The notes: a model not told the origin generated them from the sequence alone. Positions 36,776-46,724 are shown, numbered from the stretch's first letter. The stretch is DNA of 64,000 bases from Aequorivita capsosiphonis DSM 23843 (GCF_000429125.1 NZ_AUBG01000010.1:211645-275644), one strand, 5' to 3'. Numbers and translations: made by a program.

Positions 36776-37258
36776 CTAAACTTCCGTTAAATCTTGTGGC
36801 CGTTGGCTGTATTTGCGGGTATCTTCCTTTGTAAGAATTTTAAAATCTTCTGTTTTATCCAGCGCCTCGAAATTTATTAAAAGCTCTTGTGGAAGACCTG
36901 ATAACTTGCGTTTATTTAAATCTATCCAACCTCCCATCATTTCGCAACGGGCAAAGTTTTTCCCTTTTTCATCATAAAAATTATGAAGAAACTGAAAATA
37001 CATGCCATCTTCAGAAATTCCTTTTAGCTGCAGTGAAACTCGCACTGGTTTTCCTGGAAATACTTCACGGAAATAATACATATGTTCATAAAAAGCCACC
37101 GGACCCAAATTATATTTCGCCAAATGTTCTTGATCCAAGCCGTTTTCCATTAAAAAGCTCATTCTTGTGTGGCTCATATAATCTATATAGGCGCTGTTTC
37201 GCAAATGACGGTTCGCATCTACATCACTCCAGCGTATTTCGAATTGTTTTGTGTACAT
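36776..37258 (-). CDS. Acyl-CoA thioesterase, 4HBT-type hotdog fold
   Basis: The 160-residue protein has the hotdog-fold motif RWSDVDANRHLRNSAYIDYM near the start, with the catalytic aspartate in the D-x-N/D position, typical of the 4-hydroxybenzoyl-CoA thioesterase group. It would hydrolyse acyl-CoA in the cytoplasm. No pathway genes adjoin it. Confidence 0.88.
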   Translation of the reverse strand: MYTKQFEIRWSDVDANRHLRNSAYIDYMSHTRMSFLMENGLDQEHLAKYNLGPVAFYEHMYYFREVFPGKPVRVSLQLKGISEDGMYFQFLHNFYDEKGKNFARCEMMGGWIDLNKRKLSGLPQELLINFEALDKTEDFKILTKEDTRKYSQRPQDLTEV

Positions 37259-37273
37259 ATTAAATTTTTTTTA

Positions 37274-37281
37274 CAAATTTA
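37274..37281 (-). promoter_or_regulatory. Possible thioesterase promoter -7 element
   Basis: The minus strand reads TAAATTTG, matching TAnnTTTG, 15 bases from the start codon. A TTG lies about 16 bases further upstream. Confidence 0.35.
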
Positions 37282-37395
37282 AGCTACTTTTGTTATGCAA
37301 GCATAGCAAATTTGTTTAGTTTGTGTTAAATGTATTTGCGAGATGCTTACACGCTACGATCGCAACATATTTATACTTACACCTTTAGTTAAATT

Positions 37396-38361
37396 ATGCC
37401 CTTAATCTCCAGTAAATTTGAGCCTTCCCTACCTTTTAGAAACGCCCATTTTTCTACTATTTACTCTGCTAAATTTCGTCCATCTCCTACTATAATCCAG
37501 GAGCGCGCACGAATTCAACTTCCAGATGGCGACTTTCTGGATATTGATTGGACTTTTGCTAAAAATCCCTCCCAAAAAGTTGCAATCCTACTGCACGGCT
37601 TAGAAGGAAATGCGCAAAGAACCTATATAAAAGGGCAAGCTAAAGTTTTAAATGAAGCAGGTTGGAACATTGCCGCGGTAAACTTTAGAGGTTGCAGTGG
37701 CGAAGCAAATCTTTCATATCAATCATACAACGCCGGAAAAACTGATGATTTGGAAGCCGTGGTAAATGCAGTGCTGGAAAAAGAGAGATTTAACGAAATT
37801 GCTTTAGTAGGTTTCAGTTTAGGAGGAAATTTACTTTTGAAATATTTGGGAGAACGGGAATCCGTTCCAAAGGAAATAAAAAAAGCAGTTTCAATTTCAA
37901 CGCCATTGAGCTTAAAAGGTTCTTTGGAATCTCTGAATCAATTTGAAAATTGGGTATATCGCAGTTCTTTTCTGGTAAATCTTCGGAAAAAATACAAAGT
38001 AAAAATGCAGGATTTTCCCGAGCAGATGACAACAGCAGATTACAATAAAATCACTTCTCTTTTAGAATTTGACAACGTTTACACGGCTCCAGCCCACGGT
38101 TTTAAGGATGCTTATGATTATTACGAAAAAAATAGCAGTCTCCAATTTCTTCCGAAGATTCAGATTCCTGTCTATATTCTAAATGCCAAAAACGACAGCT
38201 TCCTTTCTGCGGAATGTTATCCAACTGAATTGGCTTCAAGGATGAAAAATCTTCATCTCGAAGTCTCCAAATATGGCGGCCACGTAGGTTTTCATAAAAC
38301 AAACAAGTTATATTATAGCGAAGCAAGGACCTTGGCGTTTTTAAATGAATTAATAAGTTGA
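37396..38361 (+). CDS. Alpha/beta hydrolase, YheT family
   Basis: The 321-residue protein has the oxyanion loop LLHGLEGNAQR near residue 69, the nucleophile elbow GFSLGGN near residue 140 and a late acid and histidine (NDSF and GGHVGF). The NFRGCSGE segment matches the YheT or EMBL-hydrolase 4 family, cytoplasmic esterases of undefined substrate. It is a single gene before the yicC operon. Confidence 0.88.
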   Translation: MPLISSKFEPSLPFRNAHFSTIYSAKFRPSPTIIQERARIQLPDGDFLDIDWTFAKNPSQKVAILLHGLEGNAQRTYIKGQAKVLNEAGWNIAAVNFRGCSGEANLSYQSYNAGKTDDLEAVVNAVLEKERFNEIALVGFSLGGNLLLKYLGERESVPKEIKKAVSISTPLSLKGSLESLNQFENWVYRSSFLVNLRKKYKVKMQDFPEQMTTADYNKITSLLEFDNVYTAPAHGFKDAYDYYEKNSSLQFLPKIQIPVYILNAKNDSFLSAECYPTELASRMKNLHLEVSKYGGHVGFHKTNKLYYSEARTLAFLNELIS

Positions 38362-38404
38362 AAACCACTCCCCGCTATCCACTCCTCCCTACAGACTATT
38401 TTAT

Positions 38405-38412
38405 TACCTTTG
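38405..38412 (+). promoter_or_regulatory. Possible promoter -7 element of yicC-gmk-nadD
   Basis: TACCTTTG matches TAnnTTTG, 19 bases before the yicC ATG. No -33 TTTG is visible at the expected distance. Confidence 0.35.
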
Positions 38413-38431
38413 CCTTCTCAAAATCAGGAAT

Positions 38432-39289
38432 ATGATCCAATCCATGACCGGATACGGCAAAGAAGTTGTTCAATTGCCTTCCAAAACAATTAGCATTGAA
38501 ATAAAATCGCTCAACAGTAAAGGGCTCGATCTCAACACGCGCGTGCCTTCGGCCTATCGTGAAAAGGAGCTTGAAATCCGCGATCTACTCGCAAAATCCC
38601 TTCAACGAGGAAAAATAGATCTTTCACTTTATATTGAAGTTACCGGCGAAGAAGTTACAACCATATTAAACGAAGGCGCCGTAAAACAATACATAAAGCA
38701 ATTGGCCAATGTGGTTAACGGCGATCCCGTTGAACTTTTAAAAATGGCCGTAAGAATGCCAGATGCTTTAAAAACCGAGCGTGAAGAAATTGACGAAAAG
38801 GAATACGAGAGCATTTTAAAAGGAATTGAAAAAGCACTTGCAGCTATTAATCAATACAGAACCGATGAAGGTTCGGTTTTGGAAAATGATTTTTTGGAAC
38901 GTTCCAAAAGCATTTCAAATTTACTGGATGAAGTAATCGCTTTAGATCCAGAACGTATTGACGGGGTTAAAGAACGCCTTCGCAAAGCGGTAGCCGATCT
39001 AAAGGAAAAAGTAGATGAAAATCGTTTTGAACAGGAATTGATCTATTATTTAGAAAAATATGACATAACTGAAGAAAAAGTCCGACTTAAAAACCACTTA
39101 GAGTATTTTGAGCAAGCACTTAATTCGGAAGATTCCAACGGGAAGAAACTAGGTTTTATAACGCAAGAAATTGGTCGCGAGATAAACACTATTGGCAGCA
39201 AAGCTAACTACGCTCCAATGCAACAAGTGGTTGTTCAAATGAAAGATGAGTTAGAAAAAATTAAGGAACAAGCTTTAAACGTACTCTAG
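38432..39289 (+). CDS. yicC: YicC-family endoribonuclease
   Basis: The 285-residue protein begins MIQSMTGYGK and ends with the conserved GKKLGFITQEIGREINTIGSKA, the two hallmarks of the YicC/YloC family, stress-related endoribonucleases. Its stop TAG is directly followed by the ATG of gmk, so the two are co-translated or tightly linked. Confidence 0.95.
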   Translation: MIQSMTGYGKEVVQLPSKTISIEIKSLNSKGLDLNTRVPSAYREKELEIRDLLAKSLQRGKIDLSLYIEVTGEEVTTILNEGAVKQYIKQLANVVNGDPVELLKMAVRMPDALKTEREEIDEKEYESILKGIEKALAAINQYRTDEGSVLENDFLERSKSISNLLDEVIALDPERIDGVKERLRKAVADLKEKVDENRFEQELIYYLEKYDITEEKVRLKNHLEYFEQALNSEDSNGKKLGFITQEIGREINTIGSKANYAPMQQVVVQMKDELEKIKEQALNVL

Positions 39290-39865
39290 ATGGGAGGAGG
39301 AAAATTAATCGTGTTTTCGGCACCCTCCGGAAGTGGAAAAACAACAATAGTTCAACATTTGCTGAAACAGGAAGACCTCAATTTAGAATTTTCTGTTTCC
39401 TGTACTTCCCGAGAAGCCCGTGGCGACGAAAAGCACGGCGAAAATTATTACTTTATTTCGTTAAAGGAATTTAAACAACATATAAAAAATGACGACTTTC
39501 TGGAATGGGAAGAAGTGTACCGCGACAATTTTTACGGCACTTTAAAAACAGAGGTCGAGCGTATCTGGAGCCACGGCAAAAACGTAATTTTTGATATTGA
39601 TGTGGCTGGTGGTCTTCGAATAAAAAAGAAATATCCCGACAAAACCTTGGCTGTTTTCGTAAAACCGCCGAGCATTGATGAACTAAAAATTCGTCTTAAA
39701 AAACGAAAAACCGAAAGCGATGAACGCATCAATATGCGCATTGCAAAGGCTTCGGTGGAATTGGCGACGGCACCTCAGTTTGATCACATTATCAAAAATC
39801 ACGACTTGGAAACCGCATTGAACGACGCGCACGATTTGGTTGAGAAGTTTATAAAAACACCTTAG
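39290..39865 (+). CDS. gmk: Guanylate kinase
   Basis: The 191-residue kinase converts GMP to GDP with ATP. It has the P-loop SAPSGSGKTT at residues 10-19 and SCTSREARGDEKHGENYYF for GMP binding. Its start touches the yicC stop codon without a gap. Confidence 0.97.
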   Translation: MGGGKLIVFSAPSGSGKTTIVQHLLKQEDLNLEFSVSCTSREARGDEKHGENYYFISLKEFKQHIKNDDFLEWEEVYRDNFYGTLKTEVERIWSHGKNVIFDIDVAGGLRIKKKYPDKTLAVFVKPPSIDELKIRLKKRKTESDERINMRIAKASVELATAPQFDHIIKNHDLETALNDAHDLVEKFIKTP

Positions 39866-39906
39866 CAACGCACGACCATACGTCTCTAAGTGTGACATAA
39901 AAAACA

Positions 39907-40488
39907 ATGAAAAAAACAGGACTCTACTTCGGCACTTTCAATCCCATTCATATAGGCCATTTGATTATTGCCAATTATATGGCAGAATTTAGCGATTTAG
40001 ATGAAATCTGGTTTGTTGTTACGCCTCACAATCCGCATAAAAAAAAGAAAACACTTTTAGAAGATCATCACAGACTTGCAATGGTTGAAATTGCAGTAGA
40101 AGATTACCCAAAACTGGAAGCCAGCAATGTTGAATTTGCTTTGCCACAACCTAATTATACTGTGAATACCTTGGCTTATTTGGAGGAAAAATATCCTAAG
40201 AATAGTTTCTGTTTAATTATGGGTGAGGATAATTTGAAGAGTCTTCACAAGTGGAAAAATTTCGAAGTGATCTTAGATAGCTATTCAATCTACGTTTATC
40301 CTCGGATCTCTGAAGGAAAAGTTGAAACGCAATTTGATAATCACAAAAAAATTAAAAAGGTTGATGCGCCCATTATGGAGCTTTCTTCTACGTTTATTCG
40401 GAAAGCGGTTAAAGCTGGAAAGAATATCCAACCCATGCTTTCGCCCAAAGTATGGAACTATTTGGATGAGATGAATTTTTATAAGTAG
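39907..40488 (+). CDS. nadD: Nicotinate-nucleotide adenylyltransferase
   Basis: The 193-residue enzyme makes deamido-NAD from nicotinate mononucleotide and ATP. It has the nucleotidyltransferase signature GTFNPIHIGH at residues 9-18 and the late ISxTxxR-like ELSSTFIRK. It is the third gene of the yicC-gmk-nadD cluster, 41 bases after gmk. Confidence 0.96.
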   Translation: MKKTGLYFGTFNPIHIGHLIIANYMAEFSDLDEIWFVVTPHNPHKKKKTLLEDHHRLAMVEIAVEDYPKLEASNVEFALPQPNYTVNTLAYLEEKYPKNSFCLIMGEDNLKSLHKWKNFEVILDSYSIYVYPRISEGKVETQFDNHKKIKKVDAPIMELSSTFIRKAVKAGKNIQPMLSPKVWNYLDEMNFYK

Positions 40489-40857
40489 GATTCTGGTTAA
40501 TGAAGAGATTCTTGGTTGCGCAAAAATAGAAAACCGCCCCACCAAACTAAAGTTTGGGGAGCGGTCTCAACTAAATAACCAACCAAAATCATTGAAACTA
40601 CATTCGTATTGATAGTAAATTTCATTTCAACAATCAAAGCCAATAACGTCCGAAAACATAGTATCATTGTATCGGCATTCTTAAGCTACTGTTAAATTTT
40701 TTAGAAGTATTTGTGTACTTTTGAAATAATGATTTTATTTCTTCTCTAAGAACAGAAAACATTTAAGACCAACCACAAAAGTTGAAATTGCACTCTATTT
40801 CTGAATGGAAGGTTTACATCAACATTTCTGGGTTAATAGAATTTCTAAAATAGGTAA
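40489..40857. other. Intergenic region between nadD and gpsA
   Basis: An imperfect inverted repeat with arms ACCGCCCCACCAAACT and AGTTTGGGGAGCGGT occupies about 40532-40565; it lacks a T-run on the plus strand but has one on the minus strand. A -7-like TACTTTTG lies at 40716-40723. An 18-codon frame from ATG at 40805 ends in an ATGA overlap with gpsA and could be a leader peptide. Nothing else is supported. Confidence 0.4.
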
Positions 40858-41862
40858 ATGACAGAAAAACCAAAATTTGCAGTCTTTGGAGGCGGAAGCT
40901 GGGCCACAGCAATTGTGAAAATGCTGTGCGAGAATCTAGATGAAGTGGGCTGGTACATGCGAAATCAAGAATCTATAGATTTTATAAAACAACACCGTCA
41001 CAACCCGAATTATTTAAGCTCGGTAGAGTTCAATTTAAATCAGTTGAGACTGAGTAATGATATAAATGAAAGCGTTTCAAATTCTGATTATCTAATCTTC
41101 GTAATTCCTTCTGCTTTCCTACATAAAGAACTCGAAAAACTGACGGTTTCCTTAGAAAATAAAATCGTTATTTCGGCCATAAAAGGAATAGTTCCTGAAA
41201 CTAGCTTGATTGTAGGGGACCATTTTAATACTTACTATAAAGTTCCATTTAATAATATTGGCGTTGTCTCTGGCCCCTGTCACGCTGAAGAAGTGGCACT
41301 GGAACGTCTTTCATACCTTACCATTGCAAGCGCAGATAGCGAAAAGGCCAATGTTGTGGCAGAAACATTAAGCAGTGATTATATTAAATGCACCACAAGC
41401 GATGATGTACTTGGCATTGAATACGCTGCCGTTCTTAAAAATATCTATGCAGTTGCTGCAGGAATTGCACACGGACTCGGCTACGGAGATAATTTTCAGA
41501 GTGTATTGATGAGCAACGCCATCCGCGAGATGAAAAAGTATGTGAAAAAGGTTCATAAAATGAAGCGCGATATTAATGACTCGGCCTATCTGGGGGATTT
41601 ATTAGTTACCGGATACTCCATTTTCAGTAGAAATCGAACTTTCGGAACGATGATTGGAAAAGGCTACACCGTTAAAAGCGCACAATTGGAAATGAGTATG
41701 ATTGCCGAGGGTTATTACGCTACCAAAAGTGCCTACTTATTAAATCAACAAAAGGGAAAGAAACGTGCAAAAACTCCCATAATTAATGCAGTCTACGCGA
41801 TTCTTTATGAACACAAAGACCCACGAAAAACTTTTAAAAAGCTTACAGATAAGTTAGACTAA
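40858..41862 (+). CDS. gpsA: NAD(P)H-dependent glycerol-3-phosphate dehydrogenase
   Basis: This 334-residue enzyme makes glycerol-3-phosphate from dihydroxyacetone phosphate for phospholipid synthesis. It has the Rossmann loop FGGGSWATA at residues 9-17, SAIKGI for the hinge, VSGPCHAEEVA and the catalytic lysine in EYAAVLKNIYAVAAG. Phospholipid genes do not adjoin it. A strong terminator follows. Confidence 0.95.
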   Translation: MTEKPKFAVFGGGSWATAIVKMLCENLDEVGWYMRNQESIDFIKQHRHNPNYLSSVEFNLNQLRLSNDINESVSNSDYLIFVIPSAFLHKELEKLTVSLENKIVISAIKGIVPETSLIVGDHFNTYYKVPFNNIGVVSGPCHAEEVALERLSYLTIASADSEKANVVAETLSSDYIKCTTSDDVLGIEYAAVLKNIYAVAAGIAHGLGYGDNFQSVLMSNAIREMKKYVKKVHKMKRDINDSAYLGDLLVTGYSIFSRNRTFGTMIGKGYTVKSAQLEMSMIAEGYYATKSAYLLNQQKGKKRAKTPIINAVYAILYEHKDPRKTFKKLTDKLD

Positions 41863-41864
41863 CC

Positions 41865-41900
41865 AAAAAGAGCCTCGCAAAAAATTGCGAGGCTCTTTTT
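41865..41900. terminator. Bidirectional terminator, 16-bp stem
   Basis: Perfect arms at 41865-41880 and 41885-41900 with an AAAA loop and A/T tails on both sides lie between convergent genes. Confidence 0.92.
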
Positions 41901-41922
41901 TTATTGCTTAGCATTTTGCGAA

Positions 41923-44082
41923 TTACTTAGTGTCTTTTGATATATTTTCTGGCAAATCTTTAAACCCCATATTAAACAAGGTAAAGCCATAAATATCGGC
42001 ATATTGCTCGATTGTTTTACTCACGGGCGTTCCCGCGCCGTGACCTGCATCTGTTTCAATTCTAATCATTACTGGATTATTACCGGTTTGTTTAGACTGA
42101 AGTTCCGCGGCGAATTTAAAGCTGTGCGCAGGTACTACTCTATCATCGTGATCTCCCGTAGTAATTAGAGTTGCTGGATATTCCACTCCGTCTTTTACAT
42201 TGTGCACTGGCGAGTAGCCTTTTATATACTGAAACATCTCTGCACTATCTTCCGAAGTACCATAGTCATAAGCCCATCCAGCTCCAGCAGTAAATGTGTG
42301 ATAGCGCAACATATCTAAAACGCCTACTGCGGGAAGCGCCACCTTCATTAAATCAGGTCTTTGCGTCATGGTAGCACCAACTAACAAACCGCCATTAGAA
42401 CCTCCGCGAATGGCGAGGAAATCGCTTGATGTATAATTATTTTCGATTAAATATTCCCCAGCAGCTATAAAGTCGTCAAACACATTTTGCTTGTTCATTT
42501 TTGTACCTGCATCGTGCCATTTTTTTCCGTATTCACCTCCACCTCGTAAGTTTGGCACTGCATAAATACCGCCCTGTTCCATCCAAACAGCATTTGCAAT
42601 ACTGAAACTTGGGGTTAGGCTGATATTGAACCCACCGTAACCATAAAGAATCGTTGGGTTTTTGCCGTCCATTTTCAACCCTTTTCTATAGGTGATTATC
42701 ATTGGAATTTTTGTTCCATCTTTAGATTTATAGAAAACTTGCTGACTTTCGAAATTTTCAGGATTGAAATCTATTTCTGGTTTTATGAATAATTCTGAAT
42801 CACCACTCGCAATATCATATTTATAAATACTACCAGGAGTTACGTAATTTGTAAAAGAATAGTACAATTCCGTTTCTTCTTTTTTCGCTCCAAAGCCACC
42901 TGCAGAGCCAACACCCGGAAGTTTAATTTCGCGGATTAACTTCCCATCATAATCATACTGCATCACTTTTGAAACAGCATCTACCATATAATTGGCAAAA
43001 ATAGAACCTCCACCCGTGCTAGGTGAAAGCACGTTTTCCGTTTCAGGAATAAAATCCTTCCAATTTTCTGGAATTGGATTTTCAGCATTTACAGTAACGA
43101 TTTTTTTGTTAGGAGCATCCTTGTTGGTAACTATATAAAGCTTGGAATCTACATTCTCAAGAATAGAGGTATCGGTATCTGTATTGTCTAAAATTGTAAT
43201 GAATTTTGCATCCGGCTGGGTAAGATCTTTTATAAAAAGCTTATTTCCAGAAGTAGAAGTACTTGCACTTATAATTAAGTATTTATTGTCTTCCGTTACC
43301 GAAGCTCCAATATACCGATGCTTCTCTTCGGGAGTTGCACCAAAAATAAGTTGATCGTCACTTTGTGGCGTTCCCATTTTATGATAATATACCTTATGCT
43401 GATCCGTTTTCGCTGAAAGTTCACTCCCTTTGGGCTTGTCGTAACTTGAATAGTAAAAACCATCTTCCGCCTTCCAAGATAGGCCACTGAACTTAACGTC
43501 TTTAAGTGTATCACCCAGTAATTCCTTGGTTTCAGTATTCATAACCAGTACTTTTCGCCAGTCGCTTCCGCCTTCTGAAATACTATAAGCCATCTTACTG
43601 CCATCTTTGGAAAAACTGGACCCTCCCAATGAAATAGTTCCATCCTCTTTAAAGGTATTTGGGTCTAGAAATACCTCAGCAGTTGAGGGATCTTCACCTG
43701 TTTTATATTGATATATAACGTATTGATTTTGAAGACCATCATTCTTATAAAAATAAGTATAGTTTCCTTCCTTAAAAGGCGCACCCACTTTTTCATAATT
43801 CCAAAGATCAGAAAGGCGGCTTTTTAGTTCTTTTCTGAAAGGAATTTCATTCAAATAATCAAAGGTTACTTTATTTTCGGCTTTTACCCAAGCTGCAGTT
43901 TCTTCGCTGCGATCATCTTCTAACCAGCGGTATGGATCTTTTACTTCTACACCAAAATAGGTGTCCACAGTATCAACTTGTTTGGTTTGCGGATAGGTCA
44001 CGGAAATTGTTTCTTTTTTAGATTCCTCCTTACAACCAACAAGGCTAAGGATTAAAATTGCGGGGATGATTGAAAACTTCAT
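41923..44082 (-). CDS. Prolyl oligopeptidase family serine peptidase (lipoprotein)
   Basis: The 719-residue S9 peptidase has a lipobox LSLVGC (Cys17), an N-terminal beta-propeller starting [13 protein letters not shown] and a C-terminal hydrolase domain with Ser562 in GGSNGG, Asp in DHDDRVVP and His in DAGHGAG. It cleaves peptides after proline and is likely tethered in the periplasm or outer membrane. Length is normal for the family (about 700 residues plus signal). Confidence 0.93.
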   Translation of the reverse strand: MKFSIIPAILILSLVGCKEESKKETISVTYPQTKQVDTVDTYFGVEVKDPYRWLEDDRSEETAAWVKAENKVTFDYLNEIPFRKELKSRLSDLWNYEKVGAPFKEGNYTYFYKNDGLQNQYVIYQYKTGEDPSTAEVFLDPNTFKEDGTISLGGSSFSKDGSKMAYSISEGGSDWRKVLVMNTETKELLGDTLKDVKFSGLSWKAEDGFYYSSYDKPKGSELSAKTDQHKVYYHKMGTPQSDDQLIFGATPEEKHRYIGASVTEDNKYLIISASTSTSGNKLFIKDLTQPDAKFITILDNTDTDTSILENVDSKLYIVTNKDAPNKKIVTVNAENPIPENWKDFIPETENVLSPSTGGGSIFANYMVDAVSKVMQYDYDGKLIREIKLPGVGSAGGFGAKKEETELYYSFTNYVTPGSIYKYDIASGDSELFIKPEIDFNPENFESQQVFYKSKDGTKIPMIITYRKGLKMDGKNPTILYGYGGFNISLTPSFSIANAVWMEQGGIYAVPNLRGGGEYGKKWHDAGTKMNKQNVFDDFIAAGEYLIENNYTSSDFLAIRGGSNGGLLVGATMTQRPDLMKVALPAVGVLDMLRYHTFTAGAGWAYDYGTSEDSAEMFQYIKGYSPVHNVKDGVEYPATLITTGDHDDRVVPAHSFKFAAELQSKQTGNNPVMIRIETDAGHGAGTPVSKTIEQYADIYGFTLFNMGFKDLPENISKDTK

Positions 44083-44141
44083 GAAGTACGATTTTTTAGA
44101 TCGGTAAAAGTACTGCTTTTTATATTCTAAGAAAATAGTAA

Positions 44142-44166
44142 AAAGGCTCCCTAGTTGGGAGCCTTT
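44142..44166 (-). terminator. Terminator of the DoxX-like gene
   Basis: Arms AAAGGCTCCC (44142-44151) and GGGAGCCTTT (44157-44166) with a TAGTT loop are followed by a T-run on the minus strand. Confidence 0.85.
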
Positions 44167-44185
44167 AGTTTAATAATTTTACGTT

Positions 44186-44566
44186 TTAATGAAATAGCGG
44201 CCTATAAGTTTTCCAATGTTTATAAATTAGGATTAGGTTCAATAAAATCACCACCATGGCCAGAATGAGTCCGGGCGTATCCAAAAATAGATGAAATAAC
44301 AGGATATTCACCGAGATTGGTGCTAATAAAATTAATGCAAAGGGAACCGACTTATTAATTAGCAAGAGTAAGCCGATACAGATTTCTAAGACCCCAATCA
44401 CTTTAAGGATATAGCCGGTCTCACTCAACGAGTCAATGAAAATGGCTGCTTCTCCAGTATAAATATGGGTTGGCATAAAATTAAAATGAATAAGCTTGCT
44501 GATTCCAAAGAAGAGTAACCCTAAACCTAAAACGATTCTCAGTATTTTTGTAAATGTAGAGTTCAT
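44186..44566 (-). CDS. DoxX-like membrane protein
   Basis: The 126-residue protein has four hydrophobic segments and the pattern ILRIVLGLGLLFFGISKL followed by VLEICIGLLLLI, typical of small DoxX/DoxD-like proteins. Function in this family is poorly defined, with links to redox homeostasis. It has its own terminator. Confidence 0.8.
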   Translation of the reverse strand: MNSTFTKILRIVLGLGLLFFGISKLIHFNFMPTHIYTGEAAIFIDSLSETGYILKVIGVLEICIGLLLLINKSVPFALILLAPISVNILLFHLFLDTPGLILAMVVILLNLILIYKHWKTYRPLFH

Positions 44567-44797
44567 AGGTTGTGTTTTTATGGTTAATCATTAAAGATAA
44601 TGAAAAAATTACAGCCTTGAGTCAATCATATTATCAATTTTTTAAGAATTTAAACAACTTGTGCATAATGTTAATCGATTTATCGATAAGATTATCCATT
44701 TAAGGTTTTCATTTTCAACTGTGGTGAAAGGATTCATTTTGACGAGATGGTACGAAGGTTTTTTAAAAAATGCAGAACTTAATTTTCCGATAAAAAC

Positions 44798-45787
44798 CTA
44801 AACCAATGAATTCGCAACCAGATATTCCGCGATCTGAATAGTATTGGTAGCAGCTCCTTTTCTTAGGTTATCACTCACGATCCACATATTTAGGGTGTTT
44901 GGCTGAGTTTCGTCGCGTCGAATTCTACCTACAAAAACCTCATCTTTATCATGTGCGTAAATTGGCATTGGATAAGTATTGGTGTCTGTATTATCCTGTA
45001 AAGTTATACCAGGAGTTTCATGAAGCAGCTTTCGAATATCGCCAAGAACAAAATCCTTTTCAAACTCTACATTTACAGCCTCACTATGTCCTCCAGCTGT
45101 TGGAATACGAACCGCAGTGGCCGTTATCGAAAAAGTGCGATCATCCAGTATTTTCTGGGGTTCGCGAGCAAGTTTCATTTCTTCTTTAGTATAACCATTG
45201 TCTTCAAAAACATCGCAATGTGGAAGTGCGTTTTTATGAATAGGATAGGGATAAGCCATTTCACCTTTTATTCCTGCCATTTCATTTTCCATCTGTTGAA
45301 CTGCCTTTAACCCAGTTCCAGAAACCGATTGATAGGTAGAAACAACAACGCGTTTCATTTTATATTTCTCGTGAAGTGGTGCCAAAGCCATTACCAATTG
45401 TATTGTTGAACAATTTGGATTGGCGATTATTTTATCGTCTTTGGTCAATAAATGTGCATTGATTTCGGGAACGATCAGTTTTTTATCCTGATCCATCCGC
45501 CAAGCAGATGAATTATCGATAACCGTTGTTCCAACCTCAGCAAATTTTGGTGCCCATTCCAAGGATATGTTTCCACCAGCAGAAAAAAGAGCAATAGTAG
45601 GTTTTGCCGCAACGGCATCTTCTAAACCTACTATCCTATATGATTTACCTTTAAAGGATATTTCCTTACCTAAGGATTTTTCTGAGGCTACCAAAAGCAA
45701 TTCGTCAATTGGAAATTTGCGTTCCGCTAATACTTTTAACATTACGTCGCCAACCATTCCGGTGGCGCCGACTAGGGCTAATTTCAT
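44798..45787 (-). CDS. asd: Aspartate-semialdehyde dehydrogenase
   Basis: The 329-residue enzyme reduces aspartyl phosphate on the route to lysine, threonine, methionine and diaminopimelate. It has the NADP motif GATGMVGD at residues 7-14, nucleophile Cys126 in NPNCSTIQL and IPTAGGHSEAVNVE with the catalytic histidine. The ATG at 45787 is chosen because an upstream in-frame extension of 31 residues precedes the Rossmann start and looks non-coding. Confidence 0.95.
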   Translation of the reverse strand: MKLALVGATGMVGDVMLKVLAERKFPIDELLLVASEKSLGKEISFKGKSYRIVGLEDAVAAKPTIALFSAGGNISLEWAPKFAEVGTTVIDNSSAWRMDQDKKLIVPEINAHLLTKDDKIIANPNCSTIQLVMALAPLHEKYKMKRVVVSTYQSVSGTGLKAVQQMENEMAGIKGEMAYPYPIHKNALPHCDVFEDNGYTKEEMKLAREPQKILDDRTFSITATAVRIPTAGGHSEAVNVEFEKDFVLGDIRKLLHETPGITLQDNTDTNTYPMPIYAHDKDEVFVGRIRRDETQPNTLNMWIVSDNLRKGAATNTIQIAEYLVANSLV

Positions 45788-45848
45788 ATTTTGGGATTTG
45801 TTAATTCGAGATTCGTTAATTTGAGGCTTGTGTTCTAATAATTTCACC

Positions 45849-45884
45849 GCAAAGGTCGCAAAGTTTTCCGCAAAGAACACAAAG
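45849..45884. repeat. GCAAAG-rich direct repeats before asd
   Basis: GCAAAG occurs at 45849-45854, 45858-45863 and 45870-45875, with ACAAAG at 45879-45884. On the minus strand, which is the coding sense of asd, the words read CTTTGC and CTTTGT. They sit 60-100 bases upstream of the asd start. Confidence 0.5.
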
Positions 45885-45941
45885 TGTTTAGGCTAATATT
45901 ATAGCTCTGGAGTTAATATTTCTGAATAAAAAACAAAAAAG

Positions 45942-45970
45942 ACCCTCCTTCGCGTAAAGCTCCGGAGGGT
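45942..45970 (-). terminator. Terminator of the amidase gene
   Basis: Arms ACCCTCC (45942-45948) and GGAGGGT (45964-45970) are followed on the minus strand by a long T-rich run. The stem matches that after mscL (46694-46724) in sequence. Confidence 0.65.
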
Positions 45971-46003
45971 TTAGGGTTAATTTCAAGGTGTAGCGGTGAA
46001 TTA

Positions 46004-46019
46004 TCCCGATGAATCGGGA
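46004..46019. repeat. TCCCGAT palindrome
   Basis: TCCCGAT (46004-46010) and ATCGGGA (46013-46019) are separated by GA and share their core with the palindrome at 11974-11995. It lies just past the amidase stop codon. Confidence 0.6.
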
Positions 46020-46022
46020 GCG

Positions 46023-46613
46023 CTATTTTATTGTATTGTAAATGGCTGCTGCAATTTTATCTTGTCCCTTTACGGATGTCAATAATTTCCAATCATCTGG
46101 ATTGCTCAAAAACCCCATTTCAATGAGTGTAACTGGTGTTTTTATATTCTTTAAAATGAAAAAGTTCGCGTTTTTGATACCTTGACTTGAGAATTCCTTA
46201 GAGATGGAACTTTCAATATGTTGGGCAAAGGCCTTCGATTCTTCGCTTAAAGCATTCTCATCGCTTACGTAAAATTCGAATCCGTTGACTTTTGCATCCT
46301 TATGCGAATTAATGTGTAGCGAAATTACATAATCCGCATTCAAGGAGTTTATATGTTCAACCCGATCTTTTAGTGGAACAAAGTAATCTCCTTCGCGAGT
46401 AATAATTATTTTCACATCCTCGGCCTTATTCAAGGCAAGGATTTTTAGGCCGATTTCAAAAGCTAGATCCTTTTCCTTAAATCCATCTACTGCAAACCCA
46501 TCGTCTTTTCCACCGTGACCGATATCAATAACAATTATTTTTTCGCCTGCATAGGAAAATGAAAACGTAAATAGCAGTAATGCAAATCCAAAAACTCTCA
46601 AGACTTTTTTCAT
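46023..46613 (-). CDS. N-acetylmuramoyl-L-alanine amidase
   Basis: The 196-residue protein has a signal peptide (1-22) and an Amidase_3 domain with zinc ligands in DIGHGGKDDG, in the E of GFKEKDLAFE and in LHINSHKD, plus the catalytic glutamate in LIEMGFLSN. It cuts the bond between muramic acid and the stem peptide in the periplasm. There is no separate binding domain, so it is a single-domain enzyme. Confidence 0.93.
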   Translation of the reverse strand: MKKVLRVFGFALLLFTFSFSYAGEKIIVIDIGHGGKDDGFAVDGFKEKDLAFEIGLKILALNKAEDVKIIITREGDYFVPLKDRVEHINSLNADYVISLHINSHKDAKVNGFEFYVSDENALSEESKAFAQHIESSISKEFSSQGIKNANFFILKNIKTPVTLIEMGFLSNPDDWKLLTSVKGQDKIAAAIYNTIK

Positions 46614-46693
46614 TGAATTTTATAGTTAAGTAATAATAACGCTTAAAAAATTAGGAAATTACTTATTCCGGAGCTAATTTTTTGTAAAAAAAG

Positions 46694-46724
46694 AACCCTC
46701 CATTGCAAAAAGCTTTGGAGGGTT
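46694..46724 (-). terminator. Terminator of mscL
   Basis: Arms AACCCTCCA (46694-46702) and TGGAGGGTT (46716-46724) are followed on the minus strand by CTTTTTTT. The stem resembles that after the amidase gene. Confidence 0.85.

Noticed and set aside
40532-40565. Hairpin after nadD as terminator
   Set aside because: It is imperfect and lacks a T-run on the plus strand, so I do not call it a terminator for nadD.
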